Shown here one piece after another: positions 16,350 through 24,118 of a DNA stretch of 64,000 bases. Source of the stretch: Serratia quinivorans (GTDB lineage: Bacteria > Pseudomonadota > Gammaproteobacteria > Enterobacterales > Enterobacteriaceae). A program made the translations under genes and the position numbers. The stretch is taken from assembly GCF_946227985.1 (NCBI RefSeq), contig NZ_CAMKGL010000009.1:1-64000 (forward strand), read 5' to 3'. Positions within the stretch are counted from its first letter, which is position 1; each line of letters opens with the position of its first letter. The notes beneath the pieces are model-generated. The model worked only from the letters and a program-made list of their open reading frames with translations, ran no database searches and was not told where the DNA came from.

Positions 16350-17213
16350 TTAGCCTGCCAGTGGGCATTTTTCCCCGATGGTTTCGGCCAGAAAGTTCAT
16401 TACCGCGCGCACGGCCGTCGAGCGGGCCAAGTCCGGGTAGGTAACCAGCCACAGCTCGCGGGTCGGTGCGGCGATTGGCGTGGGCAGTGTAACCATATCT
16501 GGGTCGCCATCGGCAACAAACGTCGGCAATACTACGGCTCCCAGACCCGATCGTGCGGCTTCTTGCAATGAGAACAGATCGCTGGCCTGAAATACCACCG
16601 GACGGCCCTGCAACAGCTGTTGCAGCCATTGTTGATGCGGTTGGTTTTGGTAATGGTGATCGTAACCGATGAAGGCCCGCGCCGCCTCCGGCAGGGCAGC
16701 GTGCTGCGGCGTGGCATACAGCGCGTAGCGCATCATGCCGATGCGCTGCACCAGCAGGTCCGGTTGTTGTGGACGCACCATACGCACCGCTACTTCGGCA
16801 TCACCGCGATCCAGTTCGGCGATCGCCGATTCGCCGGAGAGTATCAGCGTAATATGCGGAAAAGTCTGGTGAAATTGCGCAATCTGCGGGGCAATAACCC
16901 GCGCGGCAATCGACGGCGGGGCGCTGATACGCACCTGGGTTTGCGGTGTTTCACCAATGCTGCGCGCATGGCGGACTATGGCGTGGCTTTGGTTTTCGAT
17001 GTCAGTCGCCAGGCCGGCAATCACCTTTCCGTCCTGCGTCAGCGGCGTGCTGCGCGGCAGACGCAGGATCAGCGGCACGCCGAGGGCTTTCTCCAGTGCC
17101 GCCACTCGACGCCCTACCGTGGCGTGATCGCAGCCCAGCTCCCGTGCCGCTGCCGACAATGAACCGGTGCGTGCCAGCACCACGAAGTGTTTTAAATCCT
17201 GCCAATCGAACAT
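16350..17213 (-). CDS. LysR-family transcriptional regulator
   Basis: A 287-residue LysR-type protein. The winged helix is at 1-60 (MFDWQDLKHFVVLARTGSLS, then AARELGCDHATVGRRVAALE), followed by a linker helix and a co-inducer domain from about 90. It is divergent from an SDR gene that starts 115 bases away, the classic layout for a LysR regulator and its target. Effector unknown. Confidence 0.92.
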   Translation of the reverse strand: MFDWQDLKHFVVLARTGSLSAAARELGCDHATVGRRVAALEKALGVPLILRLPRSTPLTQDGKVIAGLATDIENQSHAIVRHARSIGETPQTQVRISAPPSIAARVIAPQIAQFHQTFPHITLILSGESAIAELDRGDAEVAVRMVRPQQPDLLVQRIGMMRYALYATPQHAALPEAARAFIGYDHHYQNQPHQQWLQQLLQGRPVVFQASDLFSLQEAARSGLGAVVLPTFVADGDPDMVTLPTPIAAPTRELWLVTYPDLARSTAVRAVMNFLAETIGEKCPLAG

Positions 17214-17301
17214 CAGTGAATTCCTGCACAGTATTGCCGCGAGTTTACGGAATATTCACACAGACTGGGACGTGATTCAATGGCGTTATCTTTGTAACCA
17301 G

Positions 17302-17316
17302 ATTGAATTATTCAAT
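17302..17316. promoter_or_regulatory. Palindrome just upstream of the SDR start
   Basis: ATTGAAT (17302-17308), T, ATTCAAT (17310-17316): a perfect 7-1-7 inverted repeat ending 11 bases before the SDR start codon, in the LysR/SDR divergent gap. It could be a LysR-type site or a repressor site placed over the ribosome-binding region. Assignment by position only. Confidence 0.35.
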
Positions 17317-17327
17317 TAGGATATCTT

Positions 17328-18086
17328 ATGAATTTGCATCTGCAGGGGCGTATCGCGCTGGTGACCGGTGCCAGCGAAGGGATTGGCGCAGGCATGGTTC
17401 GGGTATTGGCGGCGCAGGGGGTGATTGTGGTGGCGACGGCGCGCCGGGAAGACCGCTTGCAGACCCTGGCAGATGAAGTTGAGCAAGCCGGTGGCATACG
17501 GCCCTGTGTGGCCGTGGCGGATGTCGCTAATACGCAATCGCTCGACGCTATGCTGTCGCAGGTCATGCAGCGCTTCGGGACCATTGATATTGTGATTAAT
17601 GCGGTCGGCGGGGCTCGCCCAACCACGTTGAGCGAAGGCGATGCCGGTTGGGAAGAAGCCTTTGCCCTTAACTTTACCCCGGCGCGTAGGGTGACTCACG
17701 CCTTGCTCCCCCGGATGCTGGCGCAGGGCTGGGGACGGGTGATCAACATCAGTGGCTCGATGGAGCCGCGCAGTTTGAATGCGGCCACCGCCGCCAAGGG
17801 GGCGTTGCACCTATGGGCCAAGGGGCTGGCAGGCGACGTGGCGGCGCAAGGCGTTACGGTTAATACGCTGCAGCCCGGGCGAATTAATAGCGAGCAGGTG
17901 CGTGAAAAACTGCACCCGACAGAGGCCGCACGCCAGGCATTTATCAAACAGAATATCCCGATTGGCTACTTTGGTGAGCCGGAGGATATGGCCTATCTGG
18001 CCGCGTTTCTTTGTTCCCCGCAAGCGCGCTATATCACCGGGGCGGTGATCCCGGTGGATGGCGGTATGCATTATTTTGCGCACTGA
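17328..18086 (+). CDS. SDR-fold protein lacking the catalytic tyrosine
   Basis: A 252-residue short-chain dehydrogenase-like protein. The cofactor motif is intact (TGASEGIG, 13-20), and the C-terminal VIPVDGG is typical. The catalytic centre is altered: where YxxxK is expected the sequence reads NAATAAK, with Ala at 153 and the lysine kept at 157; the serine (ISGS, 142-144) remains. NNAG is replaced by NAVGG. It may still bind NAD(P) but should not work as a classical dehydrogenase. A subgroup of SDR proteins with this change seems to exist, so it is probably not a sequencing error. AGGATATCTT precedes the ATG. Divergent from a LysR gene; function unknown. Confidence 0.85.
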   Translation: MNLHLQGRIALVTGASEGIGAGMVRVLAAQGVIVVATARREDRLQTLADEVEQAGGIRPCVAVADVANTQSLDAMLSQVMQRFGTIDIVINAVGGARPTTLSEGDAGWEEAFALNFTPARRVTHALLPRMLAQGWGRVINISGSMEPRSLNAATAAKGALHLWAKGLAGDVAAQGVTVNTLQPGRINSEQVREKLHPTEAARQAFIKQNIPIGYFGEPEDMAYLAAFLCSPQARYITGAVIPVDGGMHYFAH

Positions 18087-18098
18087 AGTGGTTGTCGG

Positions 18099-18698
18099 CT
18101 AAGCCGCATCGCTTTCCCGGTAGCGCCGGCGGGCATGTTCAAACCAGCTTGCCGGGACGTTATGCGGTGGCAATTGCAGCCTTTCCAGCCCCTTTTCGAC
18201 GATATGATGCGCCTGCTGCCATAGCGTCGGGTCACCTTCGGTCAACACTTCCAGCAGCCGCTGTTTTTCGATCAGGTAGGTTTGGGCGAAATGGCTGTCA
18301 TAGTCCAGCAGTGAACGGGTGTTGTCGATCAGGTCTGCCAGCTTGATGGTTTTGGCCTGCGGTGAGGCCTTGGCGCTGTGGCGGCGATCGCGGTTTTTAC
18401 GCTCAAAGCGGTTGCCGTCACCGGTGCCGCTGACGTTGGTCAGCATCGCCACCAGGCTTGCGACCTGCGGGCCAAAATGGCTTTCGATATCGCCAAGAGT
18501 GGTGGGTGTATCTTCTACCGTGTCGTGCAGCCAGGCGGCGGCCAGCATTTCTTCGCTGTGCGGCACGCTGCTGACGATTTCCATCACCGCCTGCGGATGA
18601 ACAATATAAGCGTCATTCGTATATTTTCGGCGCTGATCGATAGCCGCATGTGCCTTGGTAGCGTAGCGGCGCGCGCGCTCTGTCAGAGTGTCTGTCAT
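18099..18698 (-). CDS. HD-domain hydrolase resembling small alarmone hydrolases
   Basis: A 199-residue protein with the HD fold seen in the hydrolase half of SpoT/Rel and in stand-alone small alarmone hydrolases (Mesh1 type). Visible are RARRYATKAHAAIDQRRKY with H34 in VHP, the metal pair H58-D59, the ED pair E62-D63 (WLHDTVEDT) and a late aspartate D123 (KLADLIDNTRS). No synthetase, TGS or ACT domain follows. The start at 18698 is supported by GGAGGGAAAGGAC; the frame stays open upstream without function. Its natural substrate may be (p)ppGpp or another nucleotide. It converges with the SDR gene across 12 bases. Confidence 0.8.
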   Translation of the reverse strand: MTDTLTERARRYATKAHAAIDQRRKYTNDAYIVHPQAVMEIVSSVPHSEEMLAAAWLHDTVEDTPTTLGDIESHFGPQVASLVAMLTNVSGTGDGNRFERKNRDRRHSAKASPQAKTIKLADLIDNTRSLLDYDSHFAQTYLIEKQRLLEVLTEGDPTLWQQAHHIVEKGLERLQLPPHNVPASWFEHARRRYRESDAA

Positions 18699-18776
18699 GT
18701 CCTTTCCCTCCACACAGCACCTCGCTGTGGCATCCCCTGCTTTTAACAAGGTAGCATATTGGCCAAAAAATAGTTT

Positions 18777-18789
18777 GCGATTACATCGC
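18777..18789. promoter_or_regulatory. Possible OhrR site upstream of ohrR
   Basis: GCGAT (18777-18781), TAC, ATCGC (18785-18789) is an inverted repeat 20 bp upstream of the ohrR start codon. It resembles the core GAT/ATC spacing of the second site near ohr, which suggests autoregulation. Confidence 0.3.
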
Positions 18790-18809
18790 GCACTATCTAT
18801 ATTCAGAAC

Positions 18810-19274
18810 ATGAAAATCGAAAACACCGAACAACCCGCGACGAAAAACCTGCTGCTGCTTGACCAGCAACTTTGCTTTGCCCTGTACTCCGCCAACCTGG
18901 CGCTGAACAAGGTGTATCGCAAACTGCTGAGCCAGCTTGAACTCACCTATCCGCAATATCTGGTGATGCTGGTGCTGTGGGAGCGGGACGAAATCAGGGT
19001 CACGGACATTGGCGAACGGCTATTTCTCGATTCCGCCACCCTGACGCCATTGCTGAAACGCCTGGAGACCGCCGGTTTGTTAGCGCGTTACCGCGCCACC
19101 ACCGATGAGCGGCAGGTGATTATCGCGTTAACCGACGCCGGTCGTGCATTGAGCGAGAAAGCGCAGTCGGTACCGGAAGCGGTAATGTGCGCTACCGATT
19201 GCAGCCTTGACGAAATCGTCAATATCAAACAGCAGTTGGAAAAGCTGCGTGGCAAGCTGATCAACCAGCTTTGA
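18810..19274 (+). CDS. ohrR: MarR-family organic-hydroperoxide sensor OhrR
   Basis: A 154-residue MarR-type repressor that responds to organic peroxides. The reactive cysteine is C22 in [19 protein letters not shown], the classic OhrR segment. C127 (EAVMCATDC) matches the second cysteine position of the two-cysteine OhrR of Xanthomonas, so oxidation probably gives a C22-C127 inter-subunit disulfide. The winged helix lies at about 60-105 ([20 protein letters not shown]). It is followed by ohr on the same strand after 156 bases containing a dyad. Confidence 0.93.
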   Translation: MKIENTEQPATKNLLLLDQQLCFALYSANLALNKVYRKLLSQLELTYPQYLVMLVLWERDEIRVTDIGERLFLDSATLTPLLKRLETAGLLARYRATTDERQVIIALTDAGRALSEKAQSVPEAVMCATDCSLDEIVNIKQQLEKLRGKLINQL

Positions 19275-19342
19275 TACCCCGTGCCGGACGCAGGATCGGC
19301 ACGGGTGGACTACACTGGAAGTAAGCGTTAAATATATAGCGT

Positions 19343-19355
19343 ACGATTTAATCGT
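19343..19355. promoter_or_regulatory. Candidate OhrR operator in front of ohr
   Basis: ACGATT (19343-19348), T, AATCGT (19350-19355) is a perfect 6-1-6 dyad between ohrR and ohr, inside an AT-rich promoter-like stretch. OhrR sites are AT-rich inverted repeats next to ohr, so the placement fits. Confidence 0.5.
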
Positions 19356-19430
19356 GAAAGATATACCAATGACGACGTTCCGCCAGCAGGAATTGCCGTC
19401 TTGCCTCCAACCAGAAAGAAGGAATGATGT

Positions 19431-19856
19431 ATGTCGATTGAAAAAGTTGTGTACCGTGCTCATGCCACCGCAACCGGTGGTCGCGATGGCCGTGCGACCT
19501 CATCTGACGGCGTGTTGGATGTCAAACTGGGCGTGCCGAAAGAAATGGGCGGCGCGGGCGGTGAAGTCACCAACCCGGAACAGTTGTTTGCTGCCGGTTA
19601 TTCGGCCTGCTTCCTCGGCGCACTGAAGTTTGTCGCGGCGAAAGAAAAAGTGAAGATCCCGGCCGAAGCCAAAATTGACGGCACCGTCGGTATTGGCGAA
19701 ATCCCCAACGGTTTCGGTATCGAAGTGCAGTTGGATATCTCTCTGCCGGGCATCGAGCGCAGCGTGGCGGAAGACCTGGTGAAAAAAGCCCACGTGGTCT
19801 GCCCTTATTCCAACGCCACCCGCGGCAATATTGATGTAACGCTTAACGTTAAGTAA
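19431..19856 (+). CDS. ohr: Organic hydroperoxide resistance protein Ohr (OsmC family)
   Basis: A 141-residue thiol peroxidase that reduces organic hydroperoxides. Both catalytic cysteines are in place: C60 ([12 protein letters not shown]) and C124 ([13 protein letters not shown]); R18 and E50, which tune the peroxidatic thiol, are also present. AGAAGGAATG lies upstream of the ATG. It forms the regulator/effector pair with ohrR. Confidence 0.96.
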   Translation: MSIEKVVYRAHATATGGRDGRATSSDGVLDVKLGVPKEMGGAGGEVTNPEQLFAAGYSACFLGALKFVAAKEKVKIPAEAKIDGTVGIGEIPNGFGIEVQLDISLPGIERSVAEDLVKKAHVVCPYSNATRGNIDVTLNVK

Positions 19857-19878
19857 ATTTTCGCCGATATCACGGAAC

Positions 19879-19904
19879 AAATGGAGGGTTTCAGCCCTCC
19901 ATTT
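19879..19904 (+). terminator. Terminator hairpin after ohr
   Basis: AAATGGAGGG (19879-19888) pairs with CCCTCCATTT (19895-19904) around a 6-base loop. The T-run behind it is interrupted, so efficiency may be moderate. Confidence 0.7.
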
Positions 19905-20080
19905 CTCGTCTCGCTCCCCTTTATCCTTTGCACAAAAAATGGCAAAAACGCTTATTTTTTGAGAATTCTCTTGATTCTTACCCCAAAAATAGCGCTTATT
20001 GCCGATCGGCTGAACCTGCAGCCGCATCGAATGTCTGACAGACTTCAGAACTGTTAAAGCCCCCGGAGCCACCGCGTTAC

Positions 20081-21775
20081 ATGAACAAAGTTAAATCGCT
20101 ATCACAGCAGAATTTATCGTTATTGTTAGCGATCTATATCGGCATCTTTTTGAACCTTTCCGTTTTCTATCGTCGCTTTGATTCGTTTTCGCACGGGATT
20201 CAGGGGATTAAGGTTATTTCTGCGGTAACCGAGGTTATCGCCATCGTTCTGTTCACCTTCTTTATTATGCGGCTGGTCTCGCTCGGCGGCCGGCTGTTCT
20301 ACCGGATTACCGCCTCGCTCTTGGTGCTGATTTCCGTGGCTGCCAGCTATTACATGACGTTTTTCAACGTGGTGATCGGCTACGGCATTGTGGTGTCGGT
20401 GATGACCACCGATGTCGACCTGTCGAAAGAAGTGGTCGGAATGCACTTCGTGCTGTGGATGGTGGTGCTCAGCGCATTGCCGCTGCTGTGCATCTGGAAA
20501 AACAACCTGCGTTATACCCTGATCGAGCAACTGAAAACGCCCGGACACCGGATAAAACCGCTGGTGGTGCTGGTGGCGGTGGTGGCGCTGGTCTGGCTGC
20601 CGCTGCGTATGCTGGATAACGAGCAAAGCGCGCAGGAAAAAATCACCAATGTGGATTTGCCAAGCTACGGTGGCGTGGTCGCACATTCCTATTTGCCATC
20701 CAACTGGCTGTCGGCGTTGGGGCTGTTTGCCTACACCCGCTATGACGAAAGTCAGGATCAGGCCAATTTGTTCGACCCGGCCAAGAACTTTACCTATGTG
20801 GCACCGGCCGATATCGATGACACCTACGTGGTATTTATCATTGGTGAAACCACGCGCTGGGATCACATGGGCATTCTTGGCTACGACCGTGACACTACGC
20901 CACGGCTGTCCAAAGAGAAGAATCTGGTGGCGTTCCGCGGCACCTCTTGTGATACCGCCACCAAACTGTCGTTGCGCTGTATGTTCGTGCGGGAAGGCGG
21001 TACGGCAGATAACCCGCAACGGACGCTGAAAGAGCAAAACGTGTTCGCGGTAATGAAAGATCTGGGCTTCACCTCTGAGCTGTTCGCCATGCAGAGTGAG
21101 GTTTGGTTCTATAACAACACCGAAGTGAACAACTATTCGTTCCGCGAGATGATCGCTTCCGAAAAGCGCAACGACGGCAAGTCGGTTGACGATATGCTGC
21201 TGGTGGATGAAATGAAGGAGTCGCTGGCCCGTTATCCAAAGGGCAAGCATCTGGTGATCCTGCATACCAAAGGCTCACATTATCTCTATTCCCAGCGTTA
21301 TCCGCGCAGCTACGCGCGCTATCAGCCGGAGTGTATCGGCGTTGACGATTTCTGCTCCAAGGATCAGTTGGTTAACGCCTTCGATAACTCGGTGCTGTAT
21401 ACCGACAGCTTTATCGCCAATGTGATTGACCAGGTGCGCGAGAAGAAGGCCATTGTGTTCTATTCTTCCGATCACGGCGAATCGATAGGCGAGAATTCGC
21501 ATCTGCATGGTACGCCGCGTGAAATGGCACCGGTGGAGCAGTTCCGCGTGCCAATGATGGTATGGGCATCTGACAAGTTCCTGGAAGACCCACAGCATCG
21601 CGGTGCTTTTGAGCAATTGCAGGCGCAGCAGCGGGTTGGCAAGACCCACCGCCATGTCGAACTGTTCGATACCATTCTCGGCTGCCTCGGTTATACCTCG
21701 CCGAACGGCGGCATCGTGGCGAAAAACAACTGGTGTAATATTCCGCAGGAAAAAGCGGCTCCGGCCGAGCTGTAA
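20081..21775 (+). CDS. eptB: Kdo2-lipid A phosphoethanolamine transferase EptB
   Basis: A 564-residue inner-membrane enzyme that adds phosphoethanolamine to the outer Kdo of lipopolysaccharide. Five N-terminal helices (about 12-30, 45-65, 78-100, 122-140, 160-177) precede a periplasmic alkaline-phosphatase-like domain from about 245. Metal and catalytic residues are visible: E256 in IIGETTRWDH, the nucleophile T294 in CDTATKLSLRC (with the C290-C300 disulfide spacing) and SSDHGES. It aligns with E. coli EptB (563 residues) throughout. It is monocistronic with a terminator behind. Confidence 0.96.
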   Translation: MNKVKSLSQQNLSLLLAIYIGIFLNLSVFYRRFDSFSHGIQGIKVISAVTEVIAIVLFTFFIMRLVSLGGRLFYRITASLLVLISVAASYYMTFFNVVIGYGIVVSVMTTDVDLSKEVVGMHFVLWMVVLSALPLLCIWKNNLRYTLIEQLKTPGHRIKPLVVLVAVVALVWLPLRMLDNEQSAQEKITNVDLPSYGGVVAHSYLPSNWLSALGLFAYTRYDESQDQANLFDPAKNFTYVAPADIDDTYVVFIIGETTRWDHMGILGYDRDTTPRLSKEKNLVAFRGTSCDTATKLSLRCMFVREGGTADNPQRTLKEQNVFAVMKDLGFTSELFAMQSEVWFYNNTEVNNYSFREMIASEKRNDGKSVDDMLLVDEMKESLARYPKGKHLVILHTKGSHYLYSQRYPRSYARYQPECIGVDDFCSKDQLVNAFDNSVLYTDSFIANVIDQVREKKAIVFYSSDHGESIGENSHLHGTPREMAPVEQFRVPMMVWASDKFLEDPQHRGAFEQLQAQQRVGKTHRHVELFDTILGCLGYTSPNGGIVAKNNWCNIPQEKAAPAEL

Positions 21776-21785
21776 CCTCTCCCAT

Positions 21786-21806
21786 ACCGGGCGCATTGCG
21801 CCCGGT
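21786..21806 (+). terminator. Terminator hairpin after eptB
   Basis: ACCGGGCGC (21786-21794), loop ATT, GCGCCCGGT (21798-21806), followed by AAAATCTGTT. A strong stem with a weak T-tract, 10 bases after the eptB stop. Confidence 0.65.
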
Positions 21807-21892
21807 AAAATCTGTTAATACCTTCCTTTCATCAACTAATCCGGCACGGGCTTGCGGTATACTTGCGCACTTTCCTCGGACCGGAGATTTCC

Positions 21893-22483
21893 ATGACCTT
21901 GCGCGTGGCGTTTATTGACGATCATGACATTGTGCGATCGGGTTTTGTGCAACTGCTGTCGCTGGAGCCGGATATTCAGGTGGTCGGCGAGTTCAGCAGT
22001 GCGGCTCAGGCACGCGCCGGCCTGCCCGGTCTGGAGGCGGAAATCTGCATCTGTGATATTTCGATGCCGGACGGCAGTGGACTGGATCTGTTGGCGGATA
22101 TTCCCTCGGGTATTCGGGTGGTGATGCTGTCAATGCATGACAACCCGGCGCTGGTGGAGCTGGCGCTGGAGCGAGGTGCCTGCGGGTTCTTGTCCAAACG
22201 CTGCAAGCCGGAAGATCTAATCACTGCGGTGCGCACCGTCGCCAGCGGTGGCGTGTATCTGATGCCTGAAATCGCCCAGCAACTGGCACGGGTGAAGGTG
22301 GACCCACTGACCCGTCGTGAACGTGAAATCGCACTGTTACTGGCGCAAGGGCAGGAGGTGCGGGAGATTGCTGCTGCGCTGGGTCTGTCACCCAAAACGG
22401 TACACGTGCATCGCGCCAATCTGTTCGCCAAGCTGGGTATCAATAACAACGTCGAACTGGCGAAGCGGATGCTGAACCTGTGA
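21893..22483 (+). CDS. uhpA: Response regulator UhpA
   Basis: A 196-residue NarL-type response regulator, the same length as E. coli UhpA. The receiver domain has the phospho-acceptor D55 ([12 protein letters not shown]) and the acidic pair D9-D10; the switch lysine is in FLSKRC. The LuxR-type helix-turn-helix spans about 135-190 ([28 protein letters not shown]). It activates uhpT for hexose-phosphate uptake when UhpB phosphorylates it. The ATG at 21893 follows CGGAGATTTCC; an upstream TTG in frame at 21863 is not needed. Its stop overlaps the uhpB start. Confidence 0.95.
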   Translation: MTLRVAFIDDHDIVRSGFVQLLSLEPDIQVVGEFSSAAQARAGLPGLEAEICICDISMPDGSGLDLLADIPSGIRVVMLSMHDNPALVELALERGACGFLSKRCKPEDLITAVRTVASGGVYLMPEIAQQLARVKVDPLTRREREIALLLAQGQEVREIAAALGLSPKTVHVHRANLFAKLGINNNVELAKRMLNL

Positions 22484-24024
22484 TGCAACGCTTGATCACC
22501 CAACTGGCATTGTTCTTTATCTATGCCACCAGTGCGTTTTGCCTGTGGGGCATTGGCACTGCGCTGATCGACCCGCCGTGGCAGGCGCTGTTGCTGTTCC
22601 CGTTTGGTCTGCGTATGGGCATTCTGCTGCAAAGCCCTTACCGCTTCTGGCCTGGCATCCTGCTGGCCGATCTGCTGCTGATGGTGGTGCTGGCCGATCA
22701 GTTCGGTTACGGGCCGGCACTGTGGGCTTCGGTGGTGGTGCTGGTGCTGACGGTGTTGCTCAGCCTGGTGGCTTCCCCCTGGCTGCTGCGGCATCAGGAA
22801 AGCGACAGCGAATGGCAATGGCCGTTGATGCAGGGTGCTGTGGTGGCGGTGGCCGCGTTGCTGCAGGCGTTGGTGTGGCAGTTAGTGAACGGTGAGGGGG
22901 CCAGAGCCCTGTTGCTGGGGTTGGCGGGGGGATTCACCATTGCACCAACCTGTCTGCTGCTGTGGCACTATCTGGCGCGGCAGATCTGGGTGCCGCTTGA
23001 ACCGGGCCTGATCCATAAGCCGGTGACGCTACGGCTGCGCCATTTGGCCAGTTATTTACTGCTGTTTGCGCTCAGTATCTGGCTGCAACAGCAGGTCAAT
23101 GCCGCCGAACTGCGCCGTTTTGCCCCCTTTTGTCTGGCTATTCCGATTGTCTTTATGTCCTATCGCTACGGTTGGCAGGGCGCGCTGTTGGCAACCTTGC
23201 TCAATGGTGTGGTGCTGGTGGCCAACGAGCCGCCCCAACCCGAATCTCACCGTGATTTGCTGCTGTCGCTGCTGGCCCAGAGCCTGACCGGTCTGCTGCT
23301 CGGCGCGGGTATTCAACGCCAGCGCGAGCTGAACCAGCAACTGCGACTGCGGCTGACGGAAAACCGCCAACTGGCGCGCGCGCTGGTCACGGCAGAAGAA
23401 CAGACCCGGCGCGAGGTGGCGCGGGAGCTGCATGATGAGGTCGGTCAAACCATCACCGTGATCCGCACCCAGGCCAGTATTATCAAGCGTTTGGCACCAC
23501 AACCACAGGTGGTGGGCTGCGCCGAGGCGATAGATACCCTGGCGCTACGGGTGTATGACGGCGTGCATGATGTGCTGACCCAGCTGTGGCCGGCTGCGCT
23601 GAATAATTTGCCGCTGTCGGCGGCGGTGGCGGCGATGCTGCGTGAAGCATTACCGCAGGATACGTCGCTGGTGAGCGTGATGCAGTGGCAGGTGCCGGAT
23701 GAACTGCTGGATGAAACGCTGAAAATTACTCTGTATCGGGTCTGTCAGGAAGGGGTGACCAATGTCTGTCGTCACGCCGCCGCCAGCCGGATTGAGCTGG
23801 ATGCACGCCTTCGCCGGCGCAAAGGGCGCTTGCCGCAGGTACTGTTGACCATTCGCGATAACGGCGTCGGTATCGATTTGGCCCATCATGAGCCGGGTTA
23901 TGGCCTGCGCGGCATGCAGGAGCGCATCAGCGCACTGGGCGGCCGCCTGCGGCTGACGTCGGAGAATGGCACCTGTTTGAATGTGATCTTACCCACAGTT
24001 TCATCGGCGGAAGGGCCAAACTAG
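22483..24024 (+). CDS. uhpB: Sensor histidine kinase UhpB
   Basis: A 513-residue kinase with a MASE1-like membrane region (about eight helices to residue 275), a short coiled segment and the HisKA_3 / HATPase pair. The phosphorylated histidine is H317 in VARELHDEVGQTITVI; the ATP-binding part has NVCRHAAASR, DNGVGI and GLRGMQERI. UhpB forms a complex with the sensor UhpC and phosphorylates UhpA. The ATG overlaps the uhpA stop (TGATG), so the two are translationally coupled. A small hairpin (24021-24037) spans the stop codon. Confidence 0.95.
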   Translation: MQRLITQLALFFIYATSAFCLWGIGTALIDPPWQALLLFPFGLRMGILLQSPYRFWPGILLADLLLMVVLADQFGYGPALWASVVVLVLTVLLSLVASPWLLRHQESDSEWQWPLMQGAVVAVAALLQALVWQLVNGEGARALLLGLAGGFTIAPTCLLLWHYLARQIWVPLEPGLIHKPVTLRLRHLASYLLLFALSIWLQQQVNAAELRRFAPFCLAIPIVFMSYRYGWQGALLATLLNGVVLVANEPPQPESHRDLLLSLLAQSLTGLLLGAGIQRQRELNQQLRLRLTENRQLARALVTAEEQTRREVARELHDEVGQTITVIRTQASIIKRLAPQPQVVGCAEAIDTLALRVYDGVHDVLTQLWPAALNNLPLSAAVAAMLREALPQDTSLVSVMQWQVPDELLDETLKITLYRVCQEGVTNVCRHAAASRIELDARLRRRKGRLPQVLLTIRDNGVGIDLAHHEPGYGLRGMQERISALGGRLRLTSENGTCLNVILPTVSSAEGPN

Positions 24025-24118
24025 GAAATACTCCTAGCCGCGTCGGGAATCCGGCGTAAGTCATTTTCGCGCGCGCGCAGCATGATAGCGGCACTTTTCA
24101 TATTCTCTGAGGTTTCAC

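Noticed and set aside
20126-21265. Long minus-strand frame inside eptB (379 codons)
   Set aside because: It is antisense to a full-length, well-matched EptB; His/Gln-rich composition is typical of antisense frames in GC-rich genes.
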